From Hirundichthys speculiger (Eukaryota > Chordata > Actinopteri > Beloniformes > Exocoetidae): DNA of 64,000 bases. The translations under genes and the position numbers were made by a program. Below the pieces are notes generated by a model. It was not told where the DNA came from. It was given only the letters and a program-made list of their open reading frames with translations, and searched no databases. The stretch is from contig JAGFBZ010002565.1 in assembly GCA_018398805.1 (NCBI GenBank), positions 209,541-273,540 of the forward strand, written 5' to 3'. Below are positions 10,915 to 22,740 of the stretch, piece by piece (position 1 is the stretch's first letter; every line of letters begins with the position of its first letter).

Positions 10915-13451
10915 GGAGTAGACCTGGAGGTGCTCCCAGTGGAGGTTCTCCCAGTGGAGGTTCTCCTAGTGGAGGTGCTCCCAGTGGAGGTCCTCCCAGT
11001 GGAGGTTCTCCCAGTGGAGGTGCTCCCAGTGGAGGTCCTCCCAGTGGAGGTTCACCCAGTGGAGGTGCTCCCAGTGGAGGTTACTTCCAGTGGAGTTGCT
11101 CCCAGTGGACGTTCTTCCAGTGCAGATGCTCCCAGTGGAGGTTACCTCCAGTGGAGGTGCTCCCAGTGGAGGTTCTCCCAGTGGAGGTGCTCCAAATGGA
11201 GGTGCTCCCAGTGAAGGTGCTCCCAGTGGAGATGCTCCCCGTGGATGTTACTTCCAGTGGAGGTGCTCCCAGTGGAGGTTACTTCCAGTGGAGGTGCTCC
11301 CAGTGGAGGTTACTTCCAGTCGAGGCTCTCCCAGTGGAGGTGCTCCAAATGGAGGTGCTCCCAGTAGAGGTGCTTCCAGTGGAGGTTACTTCCAGTGGAG
11401 GTGCTTCCAGTGGAGGTTACTTCCAGTGGAGGTGCTTCCAGTGGAGGTTACTCCCAGTGGAGGTGCTTCCAGTGGAGGTTACTTCCAGTGGAGGTGCTTC
11501 CAGTGGAGGTTACTCCCAGTGGAGGTGCTCCCAGTGGAGATGCTCCCAGTGGAGGTGCTTCCAGTGGAGATGCTCCCAGTGAAGGGGCTTCCAGTGGAGG
11601 TTCTTCCAGTTGACGTGCTCCCAGTGGAGGTGCTTCCAGTGGAGGTTACTTCCAGTAGAGGTGCTCCTAGTAGAGGTGCTTCCAGTGGAGGTTACTTTGA
11701 GTGGACATGCTCCCAGTGGAGGTGCTTCCAGTGGAGGTTACTTCCAGTGGAGGTGCTCCCAGTGAAGGTGCTCCCAGTGGAGGTTCTTCTAGTGGAGGTT
11801 ACGTCCAGTGGAGCTGCTTTCAGTGGAGGTTACTTCCAATGGGGGTGCTCCCAGTGGAGGTTACGTCCAGTGGAGGCGCTCCCAGTGGAGGTGCTCCCAG
11901 TGGAGGTGCTCCCAGTGGAGGTTACTTCCAGTGGAGGTGCTCCCAGTGGAGGTGCTCTCAGTCGAGGTGCTCCTAGTGGAGATGCTCCCAGTGGAGGTTA
12001 TTTCAAGTGGCGATGCTCCCAGTGGAGATTGCTTCCAGTGGAGGTGCTTCCAGTGGAGATTACTTCCAGTGGAGATTACTTCCAGTGGAGGTGCTCTCGT
12101 TGGAGGTTACTTCCAGTGGAGGTTACTTCCAGTGGAGATAACTTCCAGTGGAGGTGCTCCCAGTGGAGGTTACTTCCAGTGGAGGTGCTCCCAGTGGAGG
12201 TTACTTCCAGCGGAGGTGCTCCCAGTGGAGGTTACTTCCAGCAGAGGTGCTCCCAGTGGAGATTACTTCCAGTGAAGGTGTTCCCAGTGGAGGTTACTTC
12301 CAGTGAAGGTTACTCCCAGTGGAGGTGCTCCCAGTGGAAGTGCTCCCAGTGGAGGTGCTCCCAGTGGAGATGCTCCCAGTGGAGGTTACTTCCAGTAGAG
12401 ATGCTCCCAGTGGAGATTACTTCCAGTGGAGGTGCTCCCAGTGGAGGTGCTTCCAGTGGAGATTACTTTTAGTCGAGGTGCTCCCAGTGAAGGTGCTCCC
12501 AGTGGAGGTGCTCCCAGTGGAGATTACTTCCAGTGGAGCTGCTTTCAGTGGAGGTTACGTCCAATGGAGGTGCTACGAGTGGAGGTTACATCCAGTAGAG
12601 GTGCTCCCAGTGGAGGTTACTTCCAGTGGAGGTGCTCCCAGTGGACGTGCTCCCAGTGGAGGTGCTCCCAGTGGAGGTGCTCTCAGTTGAGGTGCTCCTA
12701 GTGGAGATGCTCCCAGTGGAGGTTACTTCCAGTGGAGATGCTCCCAGTGGAGATTATTTCCAGTGGAGGTGCTCCTAGTGGAGGTTACATCCACTGGAAG
12801 TTACTACCAGTGGAGGTGCTCCCAGTGGAGGTTACTTCCAGTGGAGGTGCTCCCAGTCGAGGTTACTTTCAGTGGGGGTTACTTCCAGTGGAGGTTACTT
12901 CCAGTGGAGGTGCTTCCAGTGGAGGTTACTTACAGTGGAAGTCACTTCCAGTGGAGGTGCTCCCAGTGGAGGTTACTACCAGTGGAGGTTACTTCTAGTG
13001 GAGGTGCTCCCAGTGGAAATGCTACCAGTAGAGATTACTTCCAGTGGAGGTGCTCCCAGTGGAGGTTACTTCCAGTGGAGGTTACTTCCAGTGGAGGTGC
13101 TCCCAGTGGAGGTTACCTCCACTGGAGATGCTTCCAGTGGAGATTACTTCCAGTGGAGATCACTTCCAGTGGAGGTTACTTCCAGTGGAGGTACTCCCAG
13201 TGGAGGTTACTTCCAGTGGGGGTGCTCCCAGTGGAGGTTACTTCCAGTGGAGGTTACTTCCAGTGGAGGTGCTCCCAGTGGAGGTTACTTCCAGTGGAGG
13301 TGCTCCCAGTGGAGGTTACTTTCAGTGAAGGTTACTTCCAGTGGAAGTTACTTCAAGTGAAGGTGCTCCCAGTGGAGGTTACTTCCAGTGAAGGTGCTCC
13401 CAGTGGAGGTTACTTCCAGTGGAGGTGCTCCCAGTGGAGGTGCTCCCAGTT
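10915..13451. repeat. 15/16-bp minisatellite upstream of pex7 exon
   Basis: About 160 units alternating TGCTCCCAGTGGAGG (15 bp) and TTACTTCCAGTGGAGG (16 bp), with TGCTTCCAG and single-base variants. Each TTACTTCCAG block resembles a weak 3' splice site and each GGAGGT a weak 5' splice site. The array stops 57 bp before the acceptor of the exon at 13509. Confidence 0.97.
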
Positions 13452-13508
13452 CTTCTTCCTCCTCTGAGCAGCACTGACTCAGATGTCTGTCCCTGTTGGT
13501 GTGTGCAG

Positions 13509-13608
13509 GTTCTGGGACTACAGCAGAAATCAGCCTCTCCTGGACACCGTGGAGCATCATTCAGAGTTCGTCTGTGGGCTGGACTTCAACCTGCACATCC
13601 CCAACCAG
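13509..13608 (+). CDS. pex7: pex7, penultimate coding exon (partial gene)
   Basis: This encodes part of the C-terminal WD40 blade of PEX7, the cytosolic receptor that carries PTS2-signal proteins to the peroxisome with PEX5L. After one base completing a split codon the exon reads [33 protein letters not shown]. This aligns along its whole length with the vertebrate PEX7 segment around the ETVEHH and CGLDF motifs. The acceptor is TTGGTGTGTGCAG before 13509 and the donor is CAG/GTAGGG after 13608. The length is 100 nt, entering with one leftover base and leaving in phase 0. Earlier exons are not found in 1-13508 and must lie further left. The next exon is 13.9 kb away. The frame is intact with no sign of a pseudogene. 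Confidence 0.93.
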
Positions 13609-14119
13609 GTAGGGCACACCCACGCTGTCAGGAGATGATCTCCACAGCTCTGCTCATCATGGTTTACCTGCTCATCTTTTTACTCTTTTTGGATTGTGTG
13701 CCGCTTCAGGGATTTTTCTTGGTAAAAACCAGTAACCCTGACAACCAGAGAGTATTTTTACGTGGAGGAGCAGTTGGTTGAGGTCTGCATGGACCAACCA
13801 AAGACCAGAACAACACAGCACCTGAACATCTTTGTGTCTGAGCCATGAATTATTTAACAAGAAGGAAATCTTGAATATGCCAGTACGAAGTACCCCATGA
13901 TTCAGTTTGTAGATCTACTATGAACAGCAGGAACTTGAAGATGTCCACTGGTCCTCCAGGTCCTGGTAACCATGGTAACTCTCAAAGATTTGAATCCAGA
14001 CAGCTGGACTTTTTTCTTTTTTCTTCAAGATGGTCCTTAAATCCAGGATCCTGCTTCTGGTCACATGACTCCAGGTTTTAATAGTTGTGAAATTGTCTGG
14101 GCTGGAGGTGTTTAATAGG
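13609..14119. other. Start of last pex7 intron
   Basis: Begins with the GTAGGGC donor. Unremarkable intron sequence with no recognised element before the 51-bp array. Confidence 0.6.
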
Positions 14120-15373
14120 AGATACCTGGACCAGGACCTGAATCTGGACCTGAGGAGCTGTTCTTCTGTTTTTTGGGGTCCTGAACCAGGACTGAACTGA
14201 ACCTGGACTGGAGAGCTGTTTTTCTGTGTTGGTCCTGAATCTAGGAACCTGAACCTGAGACCTGAGGAGCTGTTTCTTCTGTGTTGGTCCTGAACCAGGA
14301 CTTGAACCTGGACCTGAGGAGCTGTTCTTCTGTGTTGGGACCTGAATCTGGACTGAGGAGCTCCTGAACCAGGACTTGAACCTGGAACCTGAACCAGACC
14401 TAGGAGCTGTTTTTCTTCTGTGTTGGTCCTGAACCAGGACCTTGAATCCTGGACCTGAGGAGCTGTTTCTTCTGTGTTGGTCCTGAACCAGGACCTGAAT
14501 GACCTGGACCTGAGGAGCTGTTTTTCTGTGTTGGTCCTGAACCAGGACTTGAACCTGGACCTGAGGAGCTGTTCTTCTGTGTTGGTCCTGAACCAGGACT
14601 TGAACCTGGACCTGAGGAGCTGTTCTTCTGTGTTTGGTCCTGAACCAGCCTGACCTGAGGAGCCTTTCTGTGTTGGTCCCTGAACCAGGACCTGAACTAG
14701 ACCTGAGGAGCTGTTCTTCTGTGTTGGTCCTGAACCTGAACCAGGACCTTAATCTAGACCTGAGGAGCTGTTCTTCTGTGTTGGTCCTGAACCTGAACCA
14801 GGACCTTGAATCCTAGACCTGAGGAGCTGTTCTTCTGTGTTGGTCCTGAACCAGGACTTGAACCTGGACCTGAGGAGCTGTTCTTCTGTGTTGGGTCCTG
14901 AACCAGGACCTTGAATCTGGGACCTGAGGAGCTGTTTCTTTCTGTGTTGGTCCTGAACCAGGACTGAACCTGGACCTGAGGAGCTGTTCTTCTGTGTTGG
15001 TCCTGAACCAGGACCTGAATCTGGACCTGAGGAGCTGTTCTTCTGTGCTGGACCTGAACCTGAACCAGGACCTTAATCTAGACCTGAGGAGCTGTTCTTC
15101 TGTGTTGGTCCTGAACCAGGACTTGAACCTGGACCTGAGGAGCTGTTCTTCTGTGTTGGTCCTGAACCAGGACCTGAATCTAGACCTGAGGAGCTGTTCT
15201 TCTGTGTTGGTCCTGAACCTGAACCAGGACCTTAATCTAGACCTGAGGAGCTGTTCTTCTGTGTTGGTCCTGAACCAGGACTTGAACCTGGACCTGAGGA
15301 GCTGTTCTTCTGTGTTGGTCCTGAACCAGGACCTGAACCTGGACCTGAGGAGCTGTTTTTCTGTGTTGGTCCT
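14120..15373. repeat. 51-bp minisatellite, left part
   Basis: Unit CCTGAACCAGGACTTGAACC, TGGACCTGAGGAGCTG, TTCTTCTGTGTTGGT, about 25 copies, many with 1-2 base indels between 14150 and 15000. It is interrupted at 15373 by an LTR element and resumes in register at 22736. Confidence 0.95.
15369..15373. repeat. Target site duplication GTCCT (left)
   Basis: GTCCT directly precedes the 5'-most TGTTATGCC terminus and is repeated directly after the other LTR at 22736-22740. This is a 5-bp duplication as expected for retroviral or LTR-element integration. Confidence 0.88.
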
Positions 15374-15777
15374 TGTTATGCCAGAAATTGGGCATGTCTT
15401 ACTCATTAGAATACACTCCAATTATACTCTAATTGTGTTCTGGTGATGCAGTCAATTCGGTTATTAAACAAAGCACTGACAACCAACGGAGGTGCAAAAC
15501 GGAGTTTTATTCTCCAATTGCATGCAAATTCAGAGAGTCTTACAGAATGCCGGATGGTTCAGAATGACCCAGTCTCAGTAGGAAACAGTTGCATTTGAAC
15601 ATCACATGAAAACATCAGACCTTGGATAAGTTCTCTAGACGTCCACGTCAAAACTTAGCAGACTCGTTGGAGCCTGAACGATAACAAAACTGTGGCCTTC
15701 GAACACGCAGGAATCGAGACCAGAAGTCATGGACTCATGACACAGCACTTTAGCTCAAAATGCAATTTGACACAACA
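15374..15777 (-). repeat. LTR (3' LTR in element orientation)
   Basis: Starts TGTTATGCCAGAAATT and ends TTTGACACAACA. It is near-identical to 22325-22735, differing mainly by a handful of 1-3 base indels (for example around 15507-15545 and 15767). Confidence 0.92.
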
Positions 15778-17504
15778 ATCCCTACTTTGTATTTGCACTC
15801 ATTTCTTTGCATATATGAAAAGCTTATCTAGATCACAGCAGTAGAGCGCGCTGTTCCCGCCAAAGGGCCTGCCCACAACTGTGAGCTAAACAGGGAATAA
15901 TGAAGCGCAGTACTCTATTGAATGTGATCCCTCTAGTGGCCAAACACCCGTCCCAGCTATGTTTCCGTTTGCGCACAGATTGGATCAGTGATGGTTAAAA
16001 TGATTAAAGTGATTAATTTAGATTTGAATTTTGAATTTTAGTACAATTTAGATTGTCAGATTCCGAAAATAAGGGGAACGGCAAAAGACCTTCTAGAGAC
16101 TATCTACTCTAGACTAGGCCAAAAACCCAGTGGGAAAAAAGGCCACAAGACTATCTAAAGCAAGAACATTCAATTTCAGAAGCACCCGAGGTGCAACCCA
16201 GTTGATGTCGGGGAACAAATCAGACCTCTGATCATGCAAGAAATGTTGTCATTGCTTTTAGCATCATGTGGCGTAACCATGGAATCACACATGAAAATAA
16301 AAACACAGAACCAAAACAAACAGAAATGGAGTAAACACTTTCAAAAACAAACATGAGTACCAGGAGCCTGAGGTCAGCCATGTCCAAGATCCAAACCCCC
16401 AGGGCTCCGCTGAGTCCCTGTGGTGCTGCATCTCCATTGTGACATCCCAAACCCCCTCTGAGGCTAAGGATGTAAGGTTCAAAGGTTCAATCAAACGCCA
16501 GATTGCCAACCTGGCCGACCAATTCATAGTACCCCTCCGAGGAACTAAACCCCTAAGAACTTGCCCCACTGAGACGTGATTAACATGAGGCTAGACCCTC
16601 ACGCTAGGAAACAAGATAACAGGGATAATTAACTAATTATTAACTAATAATTTAACATGATGATGAGTCAACGAATCATAAATGCCCATAAAAGTTTTGA
16701 TAAACCTGAGAATTATCAGTAACATCCAAATTGTTAACCTAAATGAGAAGCTCAGAGATATTTAAAGATGACAAGTAGGGTGGAGACACCCCTCACTATT
16801 ATCTCGACGTTGAACTCCACATGCGTCCTTCTAGCGAGACCACAAACGCTGTTCCAGAAGCTGCCCACAGGAGAACACGAACGAGAAAACAACAGGAGCT
16901 TCACAAAGTGTTGGACTTATGAAGGACTTGCTGTAACCAAGATGTAAACGCTCTGAGTTACAACATTTGAATTTCGTATTATAAATCAAACAACCCAAAT
17001 AGTCAGGAATGGACACGTCTCAAGCAGATCATGGCTGTCGCCATGTTCCTGGCACTGAGTATGAAACCAAAACACAGGAAAATGATAACATAAAACATAA
17101 ATGAATAAACAACATAAACGAAACAAAAACCAATTATAGTCATATTTCATATTACATTCACCCCCTCCCGGACCCCCCCACTCCCCTCGTGGAAGCCTTG
17201 GAGGATCCAACTTCTTCTCGCTCAGCAGTGTGGGATGAAGAATATGTGATGTAACAGTCTGGTTGGAAAACATGAGTCTCTCTTTTTCCTCCTTTTTTTT
17301 CTTCTTATTTTCTAGTACCCCTTCCGTCCAAGCTCAGGTGTGTGTGTGCATATGTGTATGTGCAGTATGTTACGTGTAGTGTGTGTACGTGCATGCATGT
17401 GTACGTGTATGTGTGCTCAGAGGCACAAAACAGGTCCAGAAGCCTGAGATACCAAGGAACCTGGGGATCCAGCAGCCAGAAGCTGGATCAGGAGCTGTTT
17501 GCAG

Positions 17505-17580
17505 GGGCAGGTGTGAGTCCAGGTCGCCCGCTCCGCTATGTTAACAGCAGTGTGGGTCGTTAGCAGAACCTGGAAAAGAC
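17505..17580 (-). pseudogene. Retroviral integrase C-terminal remnant
   Basis: The minus strand reads FQVLLTTHTAVN followed by IAERATWTH, the pattern of the C-terminal end of retroviral integrase. Only about 200 bp separate it from the RNase H remnant, so the catalytic integrase core is essentially missing. A TG/CA-rich microsatellite (17335-17410) follows. Confidence 0.6.
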
Positions 17581-17715
17581 CGTCCCACTGCTCCGTTCCT
17601 CTAGCGCCTCTGAAGCAGGTCCCGCATCAGGACCCACTCTCAAACACGGCTTTGAGTCACCTGCACGCCACACGCCATCACCCAGACCACAGCCGTCCCG
17701 CTGCCACAACCATTC

Positions 17716-18372
17716 TCAGCCGGGGAGGAGAAAGATTGCATCGCACGAAGCCACTGCAGAGACGAGAGAACAGTTAACAGGAGAACAAGCCTTCGCAGCC
17801 GCATCTGCATGAGCGTTGCCTTGCGGAAATACGATCAGGCCCGTTAACATACACACAGCTACGGAAACTGGGCAGGAAGACGGCCCCCAAAGAGCATCCA
17901 CCTTCATGACAAACACCAAACCCATACCTGCTGTCCGTGTAAATCGTGACGCTCTAACCCCTTCGCCAATCTGATGCTTCAGTCAAAGCCACTAGTTTAG
18001 CTGCTTGGGCCGAACAATGATGTGAAGCGAGCCAGAATTCATTAATCACAGCCACACAATCGTGAGGTACGCTGTCCTCTGGACCTGGGCATGAAAGTGG
18101 CTGGATTTATACAGTCAAAATAAAAAAGAACTGTTTCAGATGGAATTGAACAGTTAAAGGCAACTGTTTTTAGTACCAAACCCACCTAGCAGCAGACAAT
18201 GTGACGTTTTCTGCTCCAACAGTGTCATAGACACGGCATGTATACCCAAAGAGTCAAAACAGCATAACTTACCAGATCACACGTGAGCAGCCACAGCTCA
18301 CAAACAACGTGGAGATCCACGTTGGATCTGGATCCAGCTTACCAGAAAAATAAGCCACAGGCTTCATGTTCT
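17716..18372 (-). pseudogene. Retroviral pol connection/RNase H remnant
   Basis: Minus-strand segments in different frames carry recognisable pol motifs in the expected order: KPVAYFSGKLDP (about 18335-18370), YTDSRYGFGVCH (about 17900-17940) and GNAHADAAAKA (about 17790-17822). Frame changes between them show that it is decayed. Confidence 0.7.
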
Positions 18373-19199
18373 TGTAACAGAACAGATGTCATTCCTGCCA
18401 GTGGCCATCACACTATACAGCCAACACTTTAATCTGTAAAATCTATAGTATTCTATATGTCCGTTTAACATATTTTCTTTTACTATTAGACAGGGGTAAT
18501 CTCTTATTTGAAATTTTTGTACATTGGATTCGCACACGTGGGCCAGAGTTATTTATCTATTTTGTTATTCTTATATATTATTTCATTCTTGGTATGGTGC
18601 AGTATTTAAAGTGTTAATTACTTATTTTATATGTAGAGAACTAATGTCTAACTTTAACGGATGCAACGGTCTTTTATAGGATGAACAATGGCGGCAGCAA
18701 AAATTTTCATCGCAGTTGTTAGTTGTTGCTAAACAGTTGTATGGAGTTGCTGGACAATTTAATTGCAATACCAATTAAATAGCGTAAATTGGATATGCAT
18801 GTCATCACCGGCCTCCTTATTCGAATCAGCGCTATCTGAAACTAGCGCGCAAGCCATGAAACAGACAAAAAGTCGAATTGAAGTTCGTTATTATAATTTT
18901 ACCATATAGTCATGTCGCTTTTCACAGCAGTGAGAAATGTATATTAACAGCCTAGACTACAAATCATTTAACAATAACCTGTTCTTCACATTTTACCAGT
19001 TAATATTCACATAAGTTCACATCAGTAGGATCTGGCAGACTTACGCTTCAACAGATAGCCTCCATTTTGATGTCACTTTCCTAACGGCCCCGGTTTTTAT
19101 TTCCCAAGCTGACTTCGCGTGACCCCGCAGGCCAGCTCTCATCGTTTAATTGTCTTTCCTTCTATTTTACTTTAAAGCAAAACACATGAAATTAATTTT

Positions 19200-19545
19200 A
19201 AATTAAATTTGTCAACCATTTACTTATTAACACAATTAAGATTTTCATTTTTAAAAGTCTCCATTCTTGGGGTTGCTTTGAGGTTGCCAAGCCATATTTT
19301 TGAGGTTGCTAAGCACTGCAAGCTATTTATTCATTCATTATTACAGTTTTATTATTACAGTTTGCACCTGTTTTCTTTTCTATTTATTATTTATCTATTT
19401 ATTGCCCTGTCTATTTATGTATATTTTGTATCTGCTGCAACGAGCCAATTTCCCCTCTGGGATTATTAAAGTTTTTCAATTCAATATTTCGCATTAAATT
19501 AAATTTATTAATCCGCAAGGGATCAATAAAGTATTTTCAATTCAA
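19200..19545 (+). mobile_element. Non-LTR retroposon 3' tail inside the LTR element
   Basis: Two closely spaced blocks, CTCTGGGATTATTAAAGT (about 19455-19472) and AAGGGATCAATAAAGTATTT (about 19516-19535), each followed by TTTCAATTCAAT. They resemble the 3' ends of fish L2-type LINEs and their SINEs. The block sits where the reverse transcriptase core would be, so it probably marks a nested insertion whose left end (perhaps near 18440) I cannot place. Confidence 0.45.
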
Positions 19546-19559
19546 TCCAAACCAAACAC

Positions 19560-19910
19560 CTGACAATCAGAACCCATCCCTACAAAGGACATCACCGGTT
19601 TCTGTTCACAGCAAACCTTGACAAGACGGGTGAATGTCCAAGGTTCACCTGTAGTCGAACACCGGAAAAACTTAGCCAAATCGACAACATCAGTGTTTGG
19701 ATTGGAGAATCAGGGCATGGACAATCACACCTGCAGCGCGCAAAGATCTAAAAAACAGGTGTAAACTCCCATCACTGCCTCCTCTGTCAATATTGCTGAA
19801 TTACTGTTGGATATTATTGCTGACACAGCCTAATATCAGATTTTTTTAGTGATCACAACCGGTTCGACATTCTTGATCAAACCTACATCGCATGGACCTT
19901 GTGCTCCCAA
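19560..19910 (-). pseudogene. Retroviral reverse transcriptase N-terminal remnant
   Basis: Minus-strand fragments resemble the start of a retroviral reverse transcriptase: a segment with DVGLIKN and VEPVV (about 19855-19890), then AGVIV and a CPDSP-like stretch one frame away (about 19700-19740). The catalytic palm motif was not found. Confidence 0.5.
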
Positions 19911-22304
19911 CGTCGTCGTTGTAACGTTCTGGAATGTTGGTAATTGGCCCAATTCACGATCAGCAGGCAGAAACCCACATCGCCCTCCAGGTGAACACAG
20001 CGCGACACGTGATCACTTAGAATGAAACAACACACGATATGCATTTCTGTCTGCACTGTAAAAAGAACAGTAGGGTCTCCTGCTCACACAGTCAGTCAAA
20101 GGAGCCCACGTTGTCGTCAAAGCACGTCGAGAGTCGGAGTCGTCTGAAACATTCACACTTCTGCAGACAACACATAATACAACAATCACAAGCAGTTACC
20201 AATTACCCTGACTCAGAGTCAGTGCCACTGGCACGCACTACAATGCGTAGACCAGTATAATATTGTGATATCAGTTTCTTATTTTACCATGTTCCTTCTT
20301 ATAAACATAAAATAGACAAATACACACACAAAAATGGTTAGTGTTGTTGGCAGAAGAATGGACAAACCAAGTGATCTTCATCTTCATCTTAATTACCTTG
20401 AGGCAGAATTTACAAATTAATTAACTTCGGTATGGATGCAGTCCATTAGCAAGGTGACTGAGGAATCAGAGACAGGCAAAATTATTTGAGGCGAATATTA
20501 TGACTGAAATGATTTGGATCATAAATTGAATTGGTGAAAAGGTGTAGTACCTTTTTCCAGACACGCCATAGTGTCGACAGAAAAACTTAGCAAGCAGTTC
20601 TTCGTTGCAAAAGAGCCAAAGACAGAGGGAAAAATGTGTTGCGGTGTCTTATCAGTATTTGCATTCTTGTGTATCAGTACGTGTGGTAAGTGACGTGTCA
20701 CCTGGCCCCACCCCTCGTCCACGGCAGAGTCCATGGTGTCACTCTGTCAATCCGCTGCCGGCGCCTCCCACTTTTCCAGCACACTGCCGGACTGCTGAAC
20801 ACTGCTGACCAAGTTCCCATCACATTGAAGACGGACGTCAGAGCCCTCATCTCTGACCAGGTCCACCACGGCGGTGTCGGCTGTCCGCTGTGGGCTGAGA
20901 GACATTGTTATGCACAGCAAAAATCAGTTCAGTTCTTCCAAACGTGAGCGCGCAGCAGGCTCCAGCTGCAGCAGTGGAGCGCGCAGCAGTCTCTGGAACG
21001 CGCAGGAGGCTGCCTCTCCCCGCGCGCCTTCAGCGCGCCTCCGAAACAGTTCACTCCAGAACTTTTCGGGGTGAAGCAGATGTGCAGTTGTCATGTTGTA
21101 TCTGCTATGTACACGCGAGTGAAGGGCCAGATTCGGGTTAAGAAAGGGAGAGGAAATGAAAGATAAAGTTCAGTCAAATTCCGCACGCGGAACCTTACTG
21201 CGCCAGACAGTTTTTCCCAATCAGTCTGATAACACTGTTACATAGAAACTCCTAAAATGACTAAATTTCTGAACGAACCAAACTTGCCTCTTTCCCAAAA
21301 TCTACAGTGCCTCTGGTTCCCCAGTGCATGCTCAGACCGCAGCGCTTATCTGTCTCCTTTTTTTTTTCCTTTAAACCGCCGCTTCTTCTTCGCTTCGCGC
21401 CCGCGCATTGTCTCCCCAGATTATCGAGAACGCGCATCGTCAGAAATCTTTTAATTTAGTTTGTACATTCAACTGCCAAACTTCATAACATCAAAAGGCA
21501 ATCATCCAAGCCATCCTATTGCTTTAACCAGCATCATACTCATACTTTAAATCAGGAATTATTCCACAAACAGCCCGCCCCCATGAGCCCAGCGCCTCTG
21601 TCCGGTCCAAACACAACTAAAATCTTTTTTTTTTTTTTTTCTTTCAAGACTTAAGTCCGCAACTGCACCTACTTCTGGTTCCGAGCCTCGTTAGCCGCCC
21701 ACACTAGATCCGATCGTCACCGGATCGCGGCAACTGCTTATGCCAACTCTTTGCCTATAGAGCCTAGATAGCTCCACTATTCACACACAAATTCCCACTT
21801 CTGTCATCGAGGTGCAAGCCCCACGCGCACACTCAAGCAGCCTAGCTCACCGGCTAGTAACACCAGAAAACGGCAGCATGACAGGCTGTCCAACACGACA
21901 CCCGCACCAGGGGTCGGCACCCAACAGCGACAGAAAACTCCGGTGCTCGCACCCCACGGACCAGAGACCCACAGACGAGGCAGCGCGGCTCACAGGGCAC
22001 AGAACAGCTCGGAAAACACCATGCAGACGAAAACAACACAAAACAAACCCCCGGGTACCCCAAACAGACAAAATCAGCACCGCTCCGCCGCCGCAGCTCA
22101 GTGATCAGACAGACAAAATTAAATCTCACTCACCAGAACAGTGGTTCGGTCGTTCATCCGCCTTTCCCCATCCAGTCGCTGCGGCTCCCATCACGAGACC
22201 GGATTTCCCCAAAACCTATGGAATTTGCGGCCAAAAAGAGCTTTCTCTCACCGATCAGGACCGCAGCGACTGGAACCAGCAGACAAAGCACAGAAAAACA
22301 AGTA

Positions 22305-22322
22305 AAAGCCAAAGGGACGCCA
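22305..22322 (-). other. Putative primer binding site
   Basis: Two bases inside the LTR on the minus strand the sequence reads TGGCGTCCCTTTGGCT. A TGG start at this distance matches pairing with a tRNA 3' CCA end. I did not identify the tRNA. Confidence 0.5.
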
Positions 22323-22324
22323 AC

Positions 22325-22735
22325 TGTTATGCCAGAAATTGGGCATGTCTTACTCATTAGAATACACTCCAATTATACTCTAATTGTGTTCTGGTGATGC
22401 AGTCAATTCGGTTATTAAACAAAGCACTGACAACCAACGGAGGTGCAAAACGGAGTTTTATTCTCCAAGTCTGCATGCAAATTCAGAGAGGTCATTACAG
22501 AATGCCGGATGGTTCAGAATGACCCAGTCTCAGTAGGAAACAGTTGCATTTGAACATCACATGAAAACATCAGGACCTTGGATAAGTTCTCTAGACGTCC
22601 ACGTCAAAACTTAGCAGACTCGTTGGAGCCTGAACGATAACAAAACTGTGGCCTTCGAACACGCAGGAATCGAGACCAGAAGTCATGGACTCATGACACA
22701 GCACTTTAGCTCAAAATGCAATTTCTGACACAACA
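22325..22735 (-). repeat. LTR (5' LTR in element orientation)
   Basis: Direct repeat of 15374-15777, starting TGTTATGCCAGAAATT and ending TTTCTGACACAACA. It is followed by the GTCCT target duplication. Confidence 0.92.
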
Positions 22736-22740
22736 GTCCT
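22736..22740. repeat. Target site duplication GTCCT (right)
   Basis: Second copy of the 5-bp duplication. Removing the element and one copy restores a perfect unit of the 51-bp array. Confidence 0.88.

Larger units (their letters stand above)
15374..22735 (-). mobile_element. Endogenous retrovirus-like LTR element, degenerate
   Basis: A 7.36-kb element with direct terminal repeats (404 and 411 bp) that begin TG and end CA, flanked by GTCCT duplications. Orientation is minus. Next to the 22325 LTR the minus strand reads GT then TGGCGTCCCTTTGG, which fits a tRNA primer site. Next to the other LTR it reads CAAAGTAGGGAT, a short purine tract. The LTR has AATAAA on the minus strand (about 15511). 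Traces of reverse transcriptase, RNase H and integrase lie in that order along the minus strand, each broken by frame changes. I recognise no gag or env: 20000-22300 has no clear gag and the 1.7 kb beyond the integrase trace is too degraded. The element cannot encode functional products. Confidence 0.87.

Noticed and set aside
10759..13467. Open frames of up to 460 residues over the 15/16-bp array
   Set aside because: Repeat-derived; the true pex7 exon lies just behind in a short non-repetitive segment with proper splice sites.
13419..13781. + strand frame running through the pex7 penultimate exon in another register
   Set aside because: The WD40-matching frame with exact acceptor and donor is the real one; this frame begins in the array and runs into the intron.
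21812..22397. 182-residue + strand frame in the LTR element
   Set aside because: It is antisense to the inferred element orientation, runs into the LTR and has no recognisable domain.
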